64,000 bases of DNA from Cytophagaceae bacterium ABcell3 (GTDB lineage Bacteria; Bacteroidota; Bacteroidia; Cytophagales; Cytophagaceae). A model generated the notes under the pieces. It was given only the letters and a program-made list of their open reading frames with translations. It ran no database searches and had not been told where the DNA came from. The stretch is from positions 2,750,584 through 2,814,583 of the forward strand of contig CP133159.1 of the NCBI GenBank assembly GCA_030913385.1, in the 5' to 3' direction. A program made the translations under genes and the position numbers. Below are positions 27,370-35,848 of this stretch, piece after piece; position 1 is the first letter of the stretch; each line of letters opens with the position of its first letter.

Positions 27370-28209
27370 GTGGAGCTGTTTGTCATAAATACCGGTTTCT
27401 TTAAACTTGATGGTGGTGCCATGTTTGGTGTGGTGCCCAAATCTTTGTGGAATCGGTTTAACCCGGCAGACGAAAATAACTTGTGTACATGGGCCATGCG
27501 TTGCCTTCTTCTTAAAGAGGGCAACAGGCTTATGCTGATAGATACTGGTCTTGGAGATAAACAAGACGAAAAATTTTTTAGCCATTATTATATTTCTGGT
27601 GATTCACTAGAAACCTCCCTAGGCAATGCTGGCTTTCATCCTGACGACATAACGGATGTTTTTTTAACCCATCTCCACTTTGACCATGTGGGCGGTGCTA
27701 CCATGTACGATAAAGATAAAACTTCAATCGTGCCTAGGTTTAAAAATGCTACCTATTGGTCTAATGAAGCACATTGGAATTGGGCCAAATACCCGAATGC
27801 CCGTGAAAAAGCAAGTTTTCTAAAAGAAAACCTGGAACCATTAGAGAAAAGTGGACAATTAAAGTTTTTGAAGAAAGGGGAAACTCCTTGGGAAGGTATG
27901 GAGATTCTTTATGTTGATGGACATACAGAACAGCAAATGCTTCCTATTATCCACTATAAAGGAAAAGTTTTGGCCTATGTAGCTGACCTATTACCTTCAT
28001 TAGGTCATATACCGCTTCCGTGGATAATGAGTTATGATGTCAGGCCGCTTGAAACTTTGAAAGAGAAAAAAACGTTTTTAGATATAGCTGTAGAAAACAA
28101 TTACATTGTTTTTTTCGAACACGACCCGGTACATGAATGCTGTACATTAAAAGTTACAGAAAAAGGTGTAAGGGCTGATAAGACATTTTCGCTTAAAGAA
28201 ATTCTCTAA
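27370..28209 (+). CDS. MBL-fold metallo-hydrolase
   Basis: 279 residues from GTG 27370, six bases after the accA stop. It carries the zinc-binding signature THLHFDHVGG, the later His and Asp ligands (DGHTEQQM, and YVADLLPSLGH), and a C-terminal FFEHDP. The fold is that of lactonase or glyoxalase-II-like hydrolases; the substrate is unknown. Its stop codon shares one base with the start of the patatin gene (TAATG), so translation is likely coupled. Together the two enzymes may act on acyl or lactone compounds, but that is inference from position only. Confidence 0.88.
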   Translation: MELFVINTGFFKLDGGAMFGVVPKSLWNRFNPADENNLCTWAMRCLLLKEGNRLMLIDTGLGDKQDEKFFSHYYISGDSLETSLGNAGFHPDDITDVFLTHLHFDHVGGATMYDKDKTSIVPRFKNATYWSNEAHWNWAKYPNAREKASFLKENLEPLEKSGQLKFLKKGETPWEGMEILYVDGHTEQQMLPIIHYKGKVLAYVADLLPSLGHIPLPWIMSYDVRPLETLKEKKTFLDIAVENNYIVFFEHDPVHECCTLKVTEKGVRADKTFSLKEIL

Positions 28210-28982
28210 TGACAAGAACAGGACTAGGTCTTTCTGGTGGGGGAGCACGTGGTGTTGCTCACCTAGGGGTTATTCAGGCACTTGAAGAGGTAGGTGTCAA
28301 GCCCACCCTCATATCAGGGGTTAGTTCCGGTGCTATTATAGGGACACTTTACGCCTGTGGGATGTCTCCTAAAGAAATTTTTGACACCTTAGTTAAAACC
28401 AACCTTTTTAGATATTTACGTCCAGCGTGGAGCAAGTTCGGTTTTCTTAACATGGAAAGGTTTATCAATATTTATGAAAAATATTTGCCTTGCACGGACT
28501 TTTCCCAATTAAAGACCAAACTAGTAATTTCTGCAACCGATATAGTAGAAGGAAAAACCGTTTTCTTCTCCGAAGGCCCTATACTAGAGCCGCTTTTGGC
28601 ATCTACATGTATGCCCGTCCTTTTTGCGCCTATGCAATACAAAGGGCAATTGCTTATTGATGGTGGTGTGTTGAACAACTTGCCAGTAGAACCCTTGCTA
28701 GGGTACTGTGACTTTATTGTAGGTTCCCATTGCAATCCGACCAACCGCGATTTTCAAACGATGTCTATGAAGTCTATGGTGGAGCGCACTTTTCATCTGG
28801 CAGTTAAAATGAATGTTATTGACCGCATCAAGTACTGCGACCTCTTTATAGAACCTCTTGACTTGATCAATTATGGTATTTTTGAGATTTCAAAGGCTGA
28901 GGAAATCTATAAGATTGGATATGACTACACCATTAACATGCTGCGCTCTTCTAAAGATATACTTCAGAAATACAATTTTTAG
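28209..28982 (+). CDS. Patatin-like phospholipase/acyl hydrolase
   Basis: 257 residues. The oxyanion-hole motif GLSGGGARGVAHLG (7-20), the nucleophile elbow G37-V-S39-S-G41 and the Asp of the catalytic dyad in IDGGVLNN (near 151) are all present, so it should be an active Ser-Asp lipid acyl hydrolase. No signal peptide or membrane segment is visible, pointing to the cytosol or inner membrane face, like RssA/YchK-type members. It overlaps the MBL-hydrolase gene by one base and lies downstream of accA, which suggests a lipid-related operon. Confidence 0.9.
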   Translation: MTRTGLGLSGGGARGVAHLGVIQALEEVGVKPTLISGVSSGAIIGTLYACGMSPKEIFDTLVKTNLFRYLRPAWSKFGFLNMERFINIYEKYLPCTDFSQLKTKLVISATDIVEGKTVFFSEGPILEPLLASTCMPVLFAPMQYKGQLLIDGGVLNNLPVEPLLGYCDFIVGSHCNPTNRDFQTMSMKSMVERTFHLAVKMNVIDRIKYCDLFIEPLDLINYGIFEISKAEEIYKIGYDYTINMLRSSKDILQKYNF

Positions 28983-29040
28983 ACTGCTGCGACTTAAACC
29001 TTTTATGTGATATGAAGTTTTAGAGAAAAACTTTAGCACA

Positions 29041-29679
29041 ATGAAGTCCGCATTCCTTTCTTTTTTATTTATAGTCACCTTTTATGAATTTGCCTGTGCC
29101 CAACGTGTTGCATTGGGCTTTCGGATAGGAGCTGCTTATAACATGTACCGCGGAAGCGATTGGATTGCTTTTCGGGATTTCGAAGGCGAAGGAGTCACTT
29201 CTACTAAAATAGGGCCTGCGGCAGGAATTTTTGTTAATAGCATGCTTTCCGAATTCTTCTGGATTAAGACTGATTTTATGTATATCAACAGAGGGTTCAT
29301 TCATACAGTAGATCATATTCGGCTTCAGCAAAACGAACATTATATAGACGCATACCCTTTGAGCCCTACGTTTCACTTTCGTGGCTTTCAGTTTTTTGCA
29401 GGTCCTTCCATAAGTGCTTTTTTCTTCAACTCATACCAGAAATATGATAGCGATGCTGAAAAAGTAAAGACCGATAGAAGGCGAGATCCTCACAGAAGGC
29501 TATTAGAGTTTGGGTTAATGACTGGAATAGAGTATGAGACTGATTTCGGGCTGAATTTTGGACTGAGATATGTCCACCCGTTTACTTCTATGTATAACCG
29601 CATAAACGATATTTCAATACACTGGTATAACCAAAGCTTAATTTTGTCTGCAGGGTTTAGCATTGGTAGGGATAAGTGA
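29041..29679 (+). CDS. Outer-membrane beta-barrel protein (porin-like family)
   Basis: 212 residues. A signal peptide (SAFLSFLFIVTFYEFACAQ) precedes alternating beta-strand sequence with aromatic girdle residues (VALGFRIGAAYNMYRG, WIKTDFMYINRGF, FGLRYVHPF, LILSAGFSIG). This is the pattern of the small outer-membrane beta-barrel proteins common in Bacteroidetes. It has no identified ligand. It follows the patatin gene by 58 bases and could be in the same transcript. Molecular role unknown. Confidence 0.75.
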   Translation: MKSAFLSFLFIVTFYEFACAQRVALGFRIGAAYNMYRGSDWIAFRDFEGEGVTSTKIGPAAGIFVNSMLSEFFWIKTDFMYINRGFIHTVDHIRLQQNEHYIDAYPLSPTFHFRGFQFFAGPSISAFFFNSYQKYDSDAEKVKTDRRRDPHRRLLEFGLMTGIEYETDFGLNFGLRYVHPFTSMYNRINDISIHWYNQSLILSAGFSIGRDK

Positions 29680-29756
29680 TGCTCAATGTTTATGAAAGGT
29701 GCTTGACGTTCAGTTTTTCAGTAGATAGGGGAGACCGAGGGGGTTGTTTAAAGTCA

Positions 29757-30407
29757 TTAAAGCAATTCTATTTCTCTTTTTAAGTTCTGTATTGCTTGGG
29801 TTTCAAAGGTGTTGTAAAAATAGTCAGTTTTAAAAATTCTGTCTATTGTTAAAAAATGGTTTAATACTTTTTTGCGCGCAGAGTTGTAAACGAAATCTGG
29901 GAAAATGGAATATTCTTTTCTTACATTTTTGAAATACTGTGTGTATGTTTCCCAACTTTGTCCCAATATAGAAAGGTCGGCATCTGTAAAATAGTTTGTA
30001 TCGCTATCAGTTGACTTGATGTGTGATTTAGATGCTAATATTTGCTTCTTACAAAGCTCTATGTTGATGTTAGGGACTGAAACTTGTCTCATCCTTTTTT
30101 CAGCGAGTGTAGCACTTTTTTCTTCATTATCTGATTTAAGTGCGTTATAAACTATGTCGTGGTAGTAGAGCGTAAATAGGATAGTTTCCCAATTTTGTAT
30201 TTCTCTTTTAACTTTTGTCAATTGCTCTAAAAGGTTGCCAAGGTGATTTAAAGTGTGGTAATATCTTTTTTTGCTTGAGTGTTTTTCCTCGATTTCTACC
30301 CATAGTTTATCCACCAGACGGGTGTTGTCTGTATAGTTTGTTAAAAGTTCTATAAATGTTTCTTTTAGCACTGTCCGTTTTATGTCAATGTGTTGAATGT
30401 ATTCCAT
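29757..30407 (-). CDS. Predicted metal-dependent HD-superfamily hydrolase
   Basis: About 216 residues from ATG 30407; an in-frame ATG six codons further upstream (30425) is possible. The chain has a YHTLNHL motif, then LFTLYYHDIVY with the HD pair and a later DADLSILG, which match the COG4339-type HD proteins. These are thought to bind divalent metal and hydrolyse phosphoesters; no substrate is known. It is the first gene of a block in which everything to 38.7 kb is on the minus strand. Confidence 0.75.
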   Translation of the reverse strand: MEYIQHIDIKRTVLKETFIELLTNYTDNTRLVDKLWVEIEEKHSSKKRYYHTLNHLGNLLEQLTKVKREIQNWETILFTLYYHDIVYNALKSDNEEKSATLAEKRMRQVSVPNINIELCKKQILASKSHIKSTDSDTNYFTDADLSILGQSWETYTQYFKNVRKEYSIFPDFVYNSARKKVLNHFLTIDRIFKTDYFYNTFETQAIQNLKREIELL

Positions 30408-30425
30408 CGTGCCTCTATGACCCAT

Positions 30426-30597
30426 TAGGTAGGAGCTTTCAAGTCATAAGTTCAGACGGTCAACTGTTAAAATACTATATACTTTAGTACGCCGTCAGGT
30501 CCTCCGACGTTGACGGGTACAAACTTTAGTGAACGCAGGCAGGCCTACCTACGGAAGGTAAACCTACCTACGGCAGACATGGGTGCATTCTTCCATT
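30426..30597. repeat. Short-repeat patch in intergenic DNA
   Basis: Contains a dyad CCGTCA...TGACGG (about 30490-30515) and a direct repeat of CCTACCTACGG (about 30547-30582). No gene is visible. The pattern looks like remnants of small mobile or palindromic repeats at an island boundary. Confidence 0.35.
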
Positions 30598-30600
30598 TCT

Positions 30601-30615
30601 AGCTGGCAGAGCCGT
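30601..30615. repeat. Island repeat core AGCTGGCAGAGCCGT, copy 1
   Basis: A 15-base sequence that recurs at 32300 and 35738 and, with two changes, at 34118. Each copy lies just beyond the 3' end of a minus-strand gene. Confidence 0.6.
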
Positions 30616-30623
30616 CAACTTCA

Positions 30624-31484
30624 TTACGTCTTGTTGTTCTTGATCTTTTCTATTTGTTCTTTTGTCAAGCCGGTAATTTTCATAATTACATCCAAAGACA
30701 AGCCTTCTTTAATTGCATTTTTTGCAACAACAATTTTTCCTTCCTCAATACCTTCTTCCTTAGCAGTATCCAAAGAGTTCTTTAGGTCACGATAATATTT
30801 TAAGCTGTCTTCATATGACTGTATTTGGGCAGGAGTGAATTTTGCTATCTCTGCTGTTTCAAAGAGCTTTTCAAAAATATGTTCCCGCAGCTTGTCTGGT
30901 ATCCTGTCAAGTTTGTTCAGGTTCCTTAATACGAATAGCCATTTGTCAAATCTTGTTTCAAGTTCATCAATGGTTTTGTTGAACTTTGGCATTTCAAGGT
31001 ATATGAAGGTCAGCTTATCGTAAAATATTTTTTTTGTTTCAATATCAGATAACTTTATGTCATAACGATATTTAGTAGGCTCATGCTTGTCTTCGTCAAA
31101 TACAAAATCGAGAATGGCTATTGTGTAAACAGCTTTTAATTCATAATTCCAATCTGCTCTTTTTGCCTGCTCACGTATAGGGAAAGTTGAGTAATAGATA
31201 GTTCTGTCCTTGAAAAAATTCTGCTTGGTTTTTTGAAGCTCTACGATAAACTTTTCACCTCTTTCATTTTCGCAGTAAAGATCAAAGATGGCTTTCCTGT
31301 CCACCTCATTTGTTCCTAATTGTTCTCCTTTTAAATAGGTTAAGTCTTAAATTTCCCCTTGTTCTTCTTGCAAAAGCACATTTAAAAAGTCAAGAAGCAA
31401 GTCTTTGTTGGGTTCTTCCCCAAACAAACGCTTAAATCCATAATCGGTAAAAGGGTTTATATATTTTTCTGCAAAATCAGCCAT
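30624..31484 (-). pseudogene. Rpn/PD-(D/E)XK-family nuclease (transposase-like), interrupted by an in-frame stop
   Basis: The original start is ATG 31484: translation gives FAEKYINPFTDYGFKRLFGE and then DLLLDFLNVLLQEEQGEI, the usual N-terminus of this family. Codon 46 is TAA (31349-31347), after which the same frame continues DLTYLKGEQLGTNEV and the nuclease core (DRKAIFDLYCENERGEKFIVELQ) through to 30624. The likely change is AAA to TAA at a conserved Lys. A shorter product from GTG 31304 (226 aa) would keep the catalytic D and E-x-Q but lose the N-terminal 60 residues. The family includes recombination-promoting nucleases. The AGCTGGCAGAGCCGT repeat lies just past its 3' end. Confidence 0.8.
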
Positions 31485-31763
31485 TTTAACTAACTTTTTA
31501 TAAAGATACTATTTTTTGAGGTCGACTGTTTCTTTTTCTTCTATAATGAGACGTAAGTTTGTGTATATGGAGTTTGTCAAGTCCTTTTCATGCGATAGCA
31601 AATAAAAGTAAAAAGGGTAAATGGTTGAACTAAACCCTGTTAAGGCTTAGGGAAGAGGGTATGAATCAATGCATGACTATTGAAATACCGCCCCTCAGAT
31701 CTGTCAATTTTAGCAAGCAGATCCGTCTACTCATTGTTTTACAGTAGTATTTTATTTTCTAAA

Positions 31764-32210
31764 TTAGTTATTGTCTGGAAACTCTTTGTTATACTGCTCA
31801 ATCTGGGATTTTACAAACTCAATCCATCTTTGATCTTTAAACTCAAACCATTTTTGTCTGTATTGACCTGAGTTATCAATCTCCCATTTGAAGTTCCGAA
31901 ATGGCTTGGGTTTATTCAGTGCATTAAAAAGTCTTTCCTGCAAATCTTGGTTTTCAACTGTCTCTACGAAATCGGCCATTATTTCGAAACTTTCGTGTGA
32001 GGTCATTTTCTCAAATTCGAAATAGTAACCCCAATTTTCCTCTACCTTGTCCATTTTCTCCTGCCATAGTTCCATGTCACAACCATACCAGCTACTATCG
32101 TCAAAATCCGGGATTGCTTCTATTTCACCAGTTTTCAGATGGTACAAACAACGCATTCCCATATTAAGATCTCCCGCTATTTCTTGTATTTGTATTTCCG
32201 ATAATTTCAT
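31764..32210 (-). CDS. UPF0158 family protein
   Basis: 148 residues. The start (KLSEIQIQEIAGDLNMGM) and the CYLHLKTGEIEAIPD-like stretch, here CLYHLKTGEIEAIPDF, are typical of UPF0158, a family of small soluble proteins of unknown function. Rich in Trp and acidic residues; no signal peptide. It is a single-gene unit in the minus-strand island. Confidence 0.75.
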   Translation of the reverse strand: MKLSEIQIQEIAGDLNMGMRCLYHLKTGEIEAIPDFDDSSWYGCDMELWQEKMDKVEENWGYYFEFEKMTSHESFEIMADFVETVENQDLQERLFNALNKPKPFRNFKWEIDNSGQYRQKWFEFKDQRWIEFVKSQIEQYNKEFPDNN

Positions 32211-32299
32211 GTATTGTTGTCTTTTGTATAATGTTAATGGGTTTTAAGCCAGTGTCGGTTTGCTTTGTGCCATCAAAGGAGCACTCTGCAAGTTTTTTT

Positions 32300-32314
32300 A
32301 GCTGGCAGAGCCGT
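32300..32314. repeat. Island repeat core AGCTGGCAGAGCCGT, copy 2
   Basis: Exact copy of the core at 30601, 22 bases beyond the 3' end of the TPR lipoprotein gene. Confidence 0.6.
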
Positions 32315-32335
32315 TTGCTAGATTAGTCCCAGTTT

Positions 32336-33130
32336 TTAATAGCATTTTACCCACTTTTCCAAGTCGCTATTAGGGTTAATTTTTTTTGCCACAGTAAAAT
32401 CTTTACATGCTTCTTCTGTCTTTCCAATTTTATATAAAGCATGAGATCTATTGTAATAAGCTGCTTCATTCATTGAATCAATACTTATTACATAATTTAA
32501 ATCGTTTATACAGCTATCGAAGTCCTTTAGCATTGCATAGTAAGTTGACCTCTCGACAAAGTATTCTAGTCTCTTGTCAATTTTAATTGCTTTATTTATA
32601 TAAATTAAAGAAGAATCATATTCTCCAGCTGCACTATAAACAGTTGCAAGTAAATCATAAACATCATTATCCTCAGAATTGAGGAGTTCAGCTTTCTTTA
32701 AATAGTGGTAAGCATAATCATACTCTTCTAAATCATAGTAGAACAATCCTAAATTGAAACATGATTGAAATAAGTTAGGGTCTTTTTTATAAGCTAATAA
32801 GCCAACGGATACAGCAGAGTCAAACTTTTCATCCTTATAGTATGAGTCGGATAAATTAATTAATAGCTCTACGTTAGGGTCACAATTAGTTTTTGCGGAT
32901 TCAAAATGAATAATTGCATTTTTATAATTTCCTAAGTTTTGATAACTTGCTCCAAGAAAAGCATTCCTGTTACAGTGTTCATAAACTGAATCTACTTTTT
33001 TGAAAAATACTAAAGCATTTAGGTAATCCTTATTGTTAAAGTGGTACAACCCTAATTTATAGTATTTTTTGTTATCGCTATTTATGCAGGATGTAAATAA
33101 TATTAAAATTATTATAACTAAGTTTTTCAT
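32336..33130 (-). CDS. TPR-repeat lipoprotein
   Basis: 264 residues. A short signal ends in a lipobox (LILFTSC, Cys at about 15), so it should be lipid-anchored in the periplasm or outer membrane. The rest is about six tetratricopeptide repeats, for example LNALVFFKKVDSVYEHCNRN, AIIHFESAKTN and YDYAYHYLKKAELLNSEDND. TPRs mediate protein contacts; the partner is unknown. A full family B element lies directly upstream, 23 bases from the start, and may supply or disturb its promoter. Confidence 0.8.
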   Translation of the reverse strand: MKNLVIIILILFTSCINSDNKKYYKLGLYHFNNKDYLNALVFFKKVDSVYEHCNRNAFLGASYQNLGNYKNAIIHFESAKTNCDPNVELLINLSDSYYKDEKFDSAVSVGLLAYKKDPNLFQSCFNLGLFYYDLEEYDYAYHYLKKAELLNSEDNDVYDLLATVYSAAGEYDSSLIYINKAIKIDKRLEYFVERSTYYAMLKDFDSCINDLNYVISIDSMNEAAYYNRSHALYKIGKTEEACKDFTVAKKINPNSDLEKWVKCY

Positions 33131-33152
33131 TGACTTCCTGAAAGTTTATCTA

Positions 33153-33406
33153 GGGCCTGCTGAAAAAGTCACAAGTGTGCAAGATACGCATGGCCTTACA
33201 TGAAGACGTATTGGAATACTTCGAATGTAAGGCCATAAAGTAGATTGTGCGCTTGTGGCTAGCCCAAAAAAAGTATTGGGTTAAAAGCTTGTCACTTTAA
33301 TGTGCACGGAAAAACAAGAAATAACCGAAAAAACCTTGCACCTATACCTCCTAATTTTTATACAAATATCAACAGATCAATGTTTTGGGCGTTTTTCAGC
33401 GCGCCC
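33153..33406 (+). mobile_element. Family B MITE-like element, copy 2 (254 bp)
   Basis: Same length and end sequences as 23605-23858 (GGGCCTGCTGAAAAA to TTTTTCAGCGCGCCC), with scattered substitutions. Flanked by the 6-bp direct repeat TATCTA (33147-33152 and 33407-33412). It lies between the TPR lipoprotein and the next lipoprotein gene. Confidence 0.8.
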
Positions 33407-33433
33407 TATCTATTGATAACCAGATGTTTTTTT

Positions 33434-33874
33434 TTATTCATCCTTTTCTTCTTTAGAAATTAATTTTCGATAATTTAGCAAATTATTTATCATTGTTGCT
33501 TCTATTCCACTACAAAAACTATGATGATAATCAACAGAATAAAAAAATGAGCCAACTCTTATATATTCACTTGAAGTACAACCTCCGTATTCATCTTTTC
33601 CGATTTTTGCTTCCAAATAATTTTTCAGTGAGTCCATTTTAGCTTGTGATATTAAATGACTTTTTCCTGTTTCCTTTGACTTTAAAATGTATTCGTTATT
33701 CTTCTTTTTTACCGTAAAATAATCTGCAGTCCCGCCAAAACACCCCCAATTCTGGATTTCAATATCAAATTCAGACATACTGAATACTTTTTCAAAAGTT
33801 TCTGTATCATTTTTTATTCTCGGCTCACAAGAATAAAGAAAAGCAAGTAATATTATCAGGAACAGCTTTTTCAT
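33434..33874 (-). CDS. Putative lipoprotein, 146 aa
   Basis: Signal and lipobox KKLFLIILLAFLYSC at the N-terminus, giving a mature protein starting at Cys16. The body is small and mixed alpha/beta with further cysteines (NWGCFGGTADYF, YGGCTSSEY, HHSFCSG). No family is recognised. It stands alone in the island, with the family B element downstream. Confidence 0.7.
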   Translation of the reverse strand: MKKLFLIILLAFLYSCEPRIKNDTETFEKVFSMSEFDIEIQNWGCFGGTADYFTVKKKNNEYILKSKETGKSHLISQAKMDSLKNYLEAKIGKDEYGGCTSSEYIRVGSFFYSVDYHHSFCSGIEATMINNLLNYRKLISKEEKDE

Positions 33875-33904
33875 ATGTGCTACAACTATCTGTTAAACCC
33901 ATCC

Positions 33905-33955
33905 CCCTTCATTTTTCCCCCTTTTTCTTTTCAATTTACAGCAAAATCTGATAGG
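33905..33955. repeat. Island repeat block (TTTACAGCAAAATCTGATAG), copy 1
   Basis: A pyrimidine-rich stretch followed by TCAATTTACAGCAAAATCTG and ATAG. It recurs at about 35621-35670, where the 82-base repeat follows at once; here a segment of about 95 bases separates the two. Confidence 0.5.
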
Positions 33956-34025
33956 TTCAAATACTTTGCAGGGCTTTGGATAGCTTTTATATATCGAAGG
34001 CTTACACCTGATGTATTGCGTTAAG

Positions 34026-34047
34026 AAAATCTCCGGTGGAGATTTTT
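34026..34047. terminator. Hairpin with flanking A/T runs
   Basis: AAAATCTCC and GGAGATTTT form a perfect 9-bp stem around GGT. It is a plausible terminator for the minus-strand gene that ends at 34180. Confidence 0.5.
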
Positions 34048-34050
34048 AGC

Positions 34051-34132
34051 GATGAACTGGCATGTCGGGGAGGACATGACGCTCTTATATCATCTGAGGC
34101 GGACGCTACCAGCCTCTATCTGGCAGAGCCGT
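34051..34132. repeat. Island 82-base repeat, copy 1
   Basis: Begins GATGAACTGGCATGTC and ends CTGGCAGAGCCGT, aligned along its length with 35670-35752, sharing the block CTTATATCATCTGAG. The end forms a hairpin (CTACCAG...CTGGCAG). It lies beyond the 3' end of the gene at 34180. Confidence 0.7.
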
Positions 34133-34179
34133 TTAGATTATATGCTGTGCTTCTTGTCATTCTTTTAATATTTTGTCCG

Positions 34180-34944
34180 CTAAATATTGTTTCCACTTTG
34201 TTCCGGGACACTCACAATTTCCACTGTTAATTTAGCGTTAGGTAAGTCTGAAAGAATCAGTGTTAAATCGTCCCAAACATTTTTCAACTCTCCATCTTTG
34301 TTTTCAAAATGCAGACTCAGTTTCTCGTTTTCTAATTTTAGATGCTTTAGAAAAATGCCTTCCTGTGTTGAGTTTATTCTGTCTACAAGTTGTATGTAGT
34401 AACCTTCATAGCCAGGATACGGAACTTGTTCTGGTTGTCTTTCGCTACCTGCGTAATAGCGAAACAATACTTGGTGACCATACTTGCTTAATTCCTCTTT
34501 CCAAAATTCAGGTCTTGGAATTTCCGAAAGGTTAGTTGTCAAATGCATTTCTGTTTCGCTTGCCCAAGGCTTAAAAGTCGTTTTTATTATATCTTGTTCT
34601 TCAATTACAATATTGTCCGCTACAAGTCGAATAATCGCAGGAGTGGAGAACTCCAAGCAAATTCCACTTTCAACCTTGATTGCTTCAATATATTCTATGT
34701 AGTTGTTGTCCCCGATATTTACCACTTCTTTGTTAAAATGCCATTCAATAATTTTAGATGGTATTATTTTAAAAGGTAGAATATGTCTTTCTGAATTTGC
34801 TCTATAATTTGCTTTTACGTTATAACCAACAATAATTTCAAACGGATTTTCCTTGATAGCCAAAACGTGTCCGTCTTCAAAATGAAAGTTATCTGACAAC
34901 CATTTATCAAGGTCTTTGAATGTATGTATGGTCTTTTTTAGCAT
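34180..34944 (-). CDS. Hypothetical protein, 254 aa
   Basis: A soluble protein without signal peptide or membrane helix, mostly beta by composition (for example HVLAIKENPFEIIVGYNVKA). I recognise no catalytic motif or family. It begins 15 bases after the stop of the small membrane-protein gene upstream and is probably in one transcript with it. Confidence 0.65.
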   Translation of the reverse strand: MLKKTIHTFKDLDKWLSDNFHFEDGHVLAIKENPFEIIVGYNVKANYRANSERHILPFKIIPSKIIEWHFNKEVVNIGDNNYIEYIEAIKVESGICLEFSTPAIIRLVADNIVIEEQDIIKTTFKPWASETEMHLTTNLSEIPRPEFWKEELSKYGHQVLFRYYAGSERQPEQVPYPGYEGYYIQLVDRINSTQEGIFLKHLKLENEKLSLHFENKDGELKNVWDDLTLILSDLPNAKLTVEIVSVPEQSGNNI

Positions 34945-34959
34945 GGCATATATTAGGTA

Positions 34960-35247
34960 TTAAACACAGCATTTCCTTTTAATCAGAGTATATACGCCAG
35001 TCACAGTAATCCATATGCTTAAGCAGTTATAAAATAAATGTTTTAGATTCCAGCCAGAATTCGGAATTTCATTTCCTCTCAACCAAAATTGGGAATAATA
35101 TGCATATGGAAATCCTATATCTAATCTATAAAGTTCATTTTTTGGGTAATAATGCAAAGGGTTAATCTGAAACAATACGGTTAAAAATGATATTGAAAAA
35201 AATATCAAGATTGAAAGACCTGTTCCTATGATTATCTTTTTTATCAT
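34960..35247 (-). CDS. Small membrane protein, 95 aa
   Basis: Two hydrophobic helices: about residues 4-27 (IIIGTGLSILIFFSISFLTV) and about 70-88 (CLSIWITVTGVYTLI). The loop between is aromatic-rich (FPYAYYSQFW) and probably exposed. No family is recognised. It starts three bases after the end of the (frameshifted) lipoprotein reading frame upstream. Confidence 0.6.
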   Translation of the reverse strand: MIKKIIIGTGLSILIFFSISFLTVLFQINPLHYYPKNELYRLDIGFPYAYYSQFWLRGNEIPNSGWNLKHLFYNCLSIWITVTGVYTLIKRKCCV

Positions 35248-35250
35248 TAC

Positions 35251-35590
35251 TTAGTATTTACCGTAAACTTTTGTCCATTTCCCTTGATTAGGTTCTTCAT
35301 GACTTATTATAAAGTTATTAAATTTTAAATCCACGTAAGAACTATCTTTTTCTGTTGTATATATCCACACCATTAAAGTCACTGTTAAAGCTGTTAACCA
35401 CGAATAGAAATTTCTTTTCTATGTTTATGATATGCTCTGCATTTGACTTCCTTAATAGAATTGAATCTATTTTACGGCTCTCGTTAAATTTTTTAATTAC
35501 TAATTCTGCCTTTTTAATATCAAGCTCTTTTTTAAGCCCATAATCACATCCTGTTAAAAATAATGTCAATATGAGTAATACTTTCTTCAT
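35251..35590 (-). pseudogene. Small lipoprotein gene with probable frameshift
   Basis: From ATG 35590 the frame encodes a lipoprotein (KKVLLILTLFLTGCDYG, lipobox Cys at about 14) and stops at 35342 after 82 residues. Shifting the frame near 35350 gives a sensible continuation, TTEKDSSYVDLKFNNFIISH then EEPNQGKWTKVYGKY and a stop at 35251, three bases before the next gene. The total span is not divisible by three, consistent with a single-base indel or sequencing error. An intact version would be about 112 residues. If the first frame is really the whole gene, the coordinates are 35342-35590. Confidence 0.5.
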
Positions 35591-35669
35591 TTCAATTGTT
35601 GGCAACTATGTGTTGTACTCAGCCCCCTGCATTACCCCTTTCCTTCTCAATTTACAGCAAAACCTGATA

Positions 35670-35752
35670 GATGAGCCGGCTTGTAGGGCAGGACAAGACG
35701 CGCTTATATCATCTGAGACGCACGCTGCCAGTTCTCTAGCTGGCAGAGCCGT
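35670..35752. repeat. Island 82-base repeat, copy 2
   Basis: Begins GATGAGCCGGCTTGTAGG and ends AGCTGGCAGAGCCGT, with the hairpin GCTGCCAG/CTGGCAG. Its left part can also fold (CTTGT...ACAAG). It lies beyond the 3' end of the restriction endonuclease gene. Confidence 0.7.
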
Positions 35753-35848
35753 CTGCTCGATTGTGCAATCGTGCTTTCCTTTTCTGACCTTGCGTTGACT
35801 TGAAAGCTCTTTGCAACTGCACGAACGAGGATTGCAATGTGCTTGAAC

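Noticed and set aside
34051-35752. Integron attC sites in the 29.7-38 kb island
   Set aside because: The repeats follow gene ends in one orientation, as attC sites would, but they lack the RYYYAAC/GTTRRRY core sites and the overall inverted symmetry, and no integron integrase is visible.
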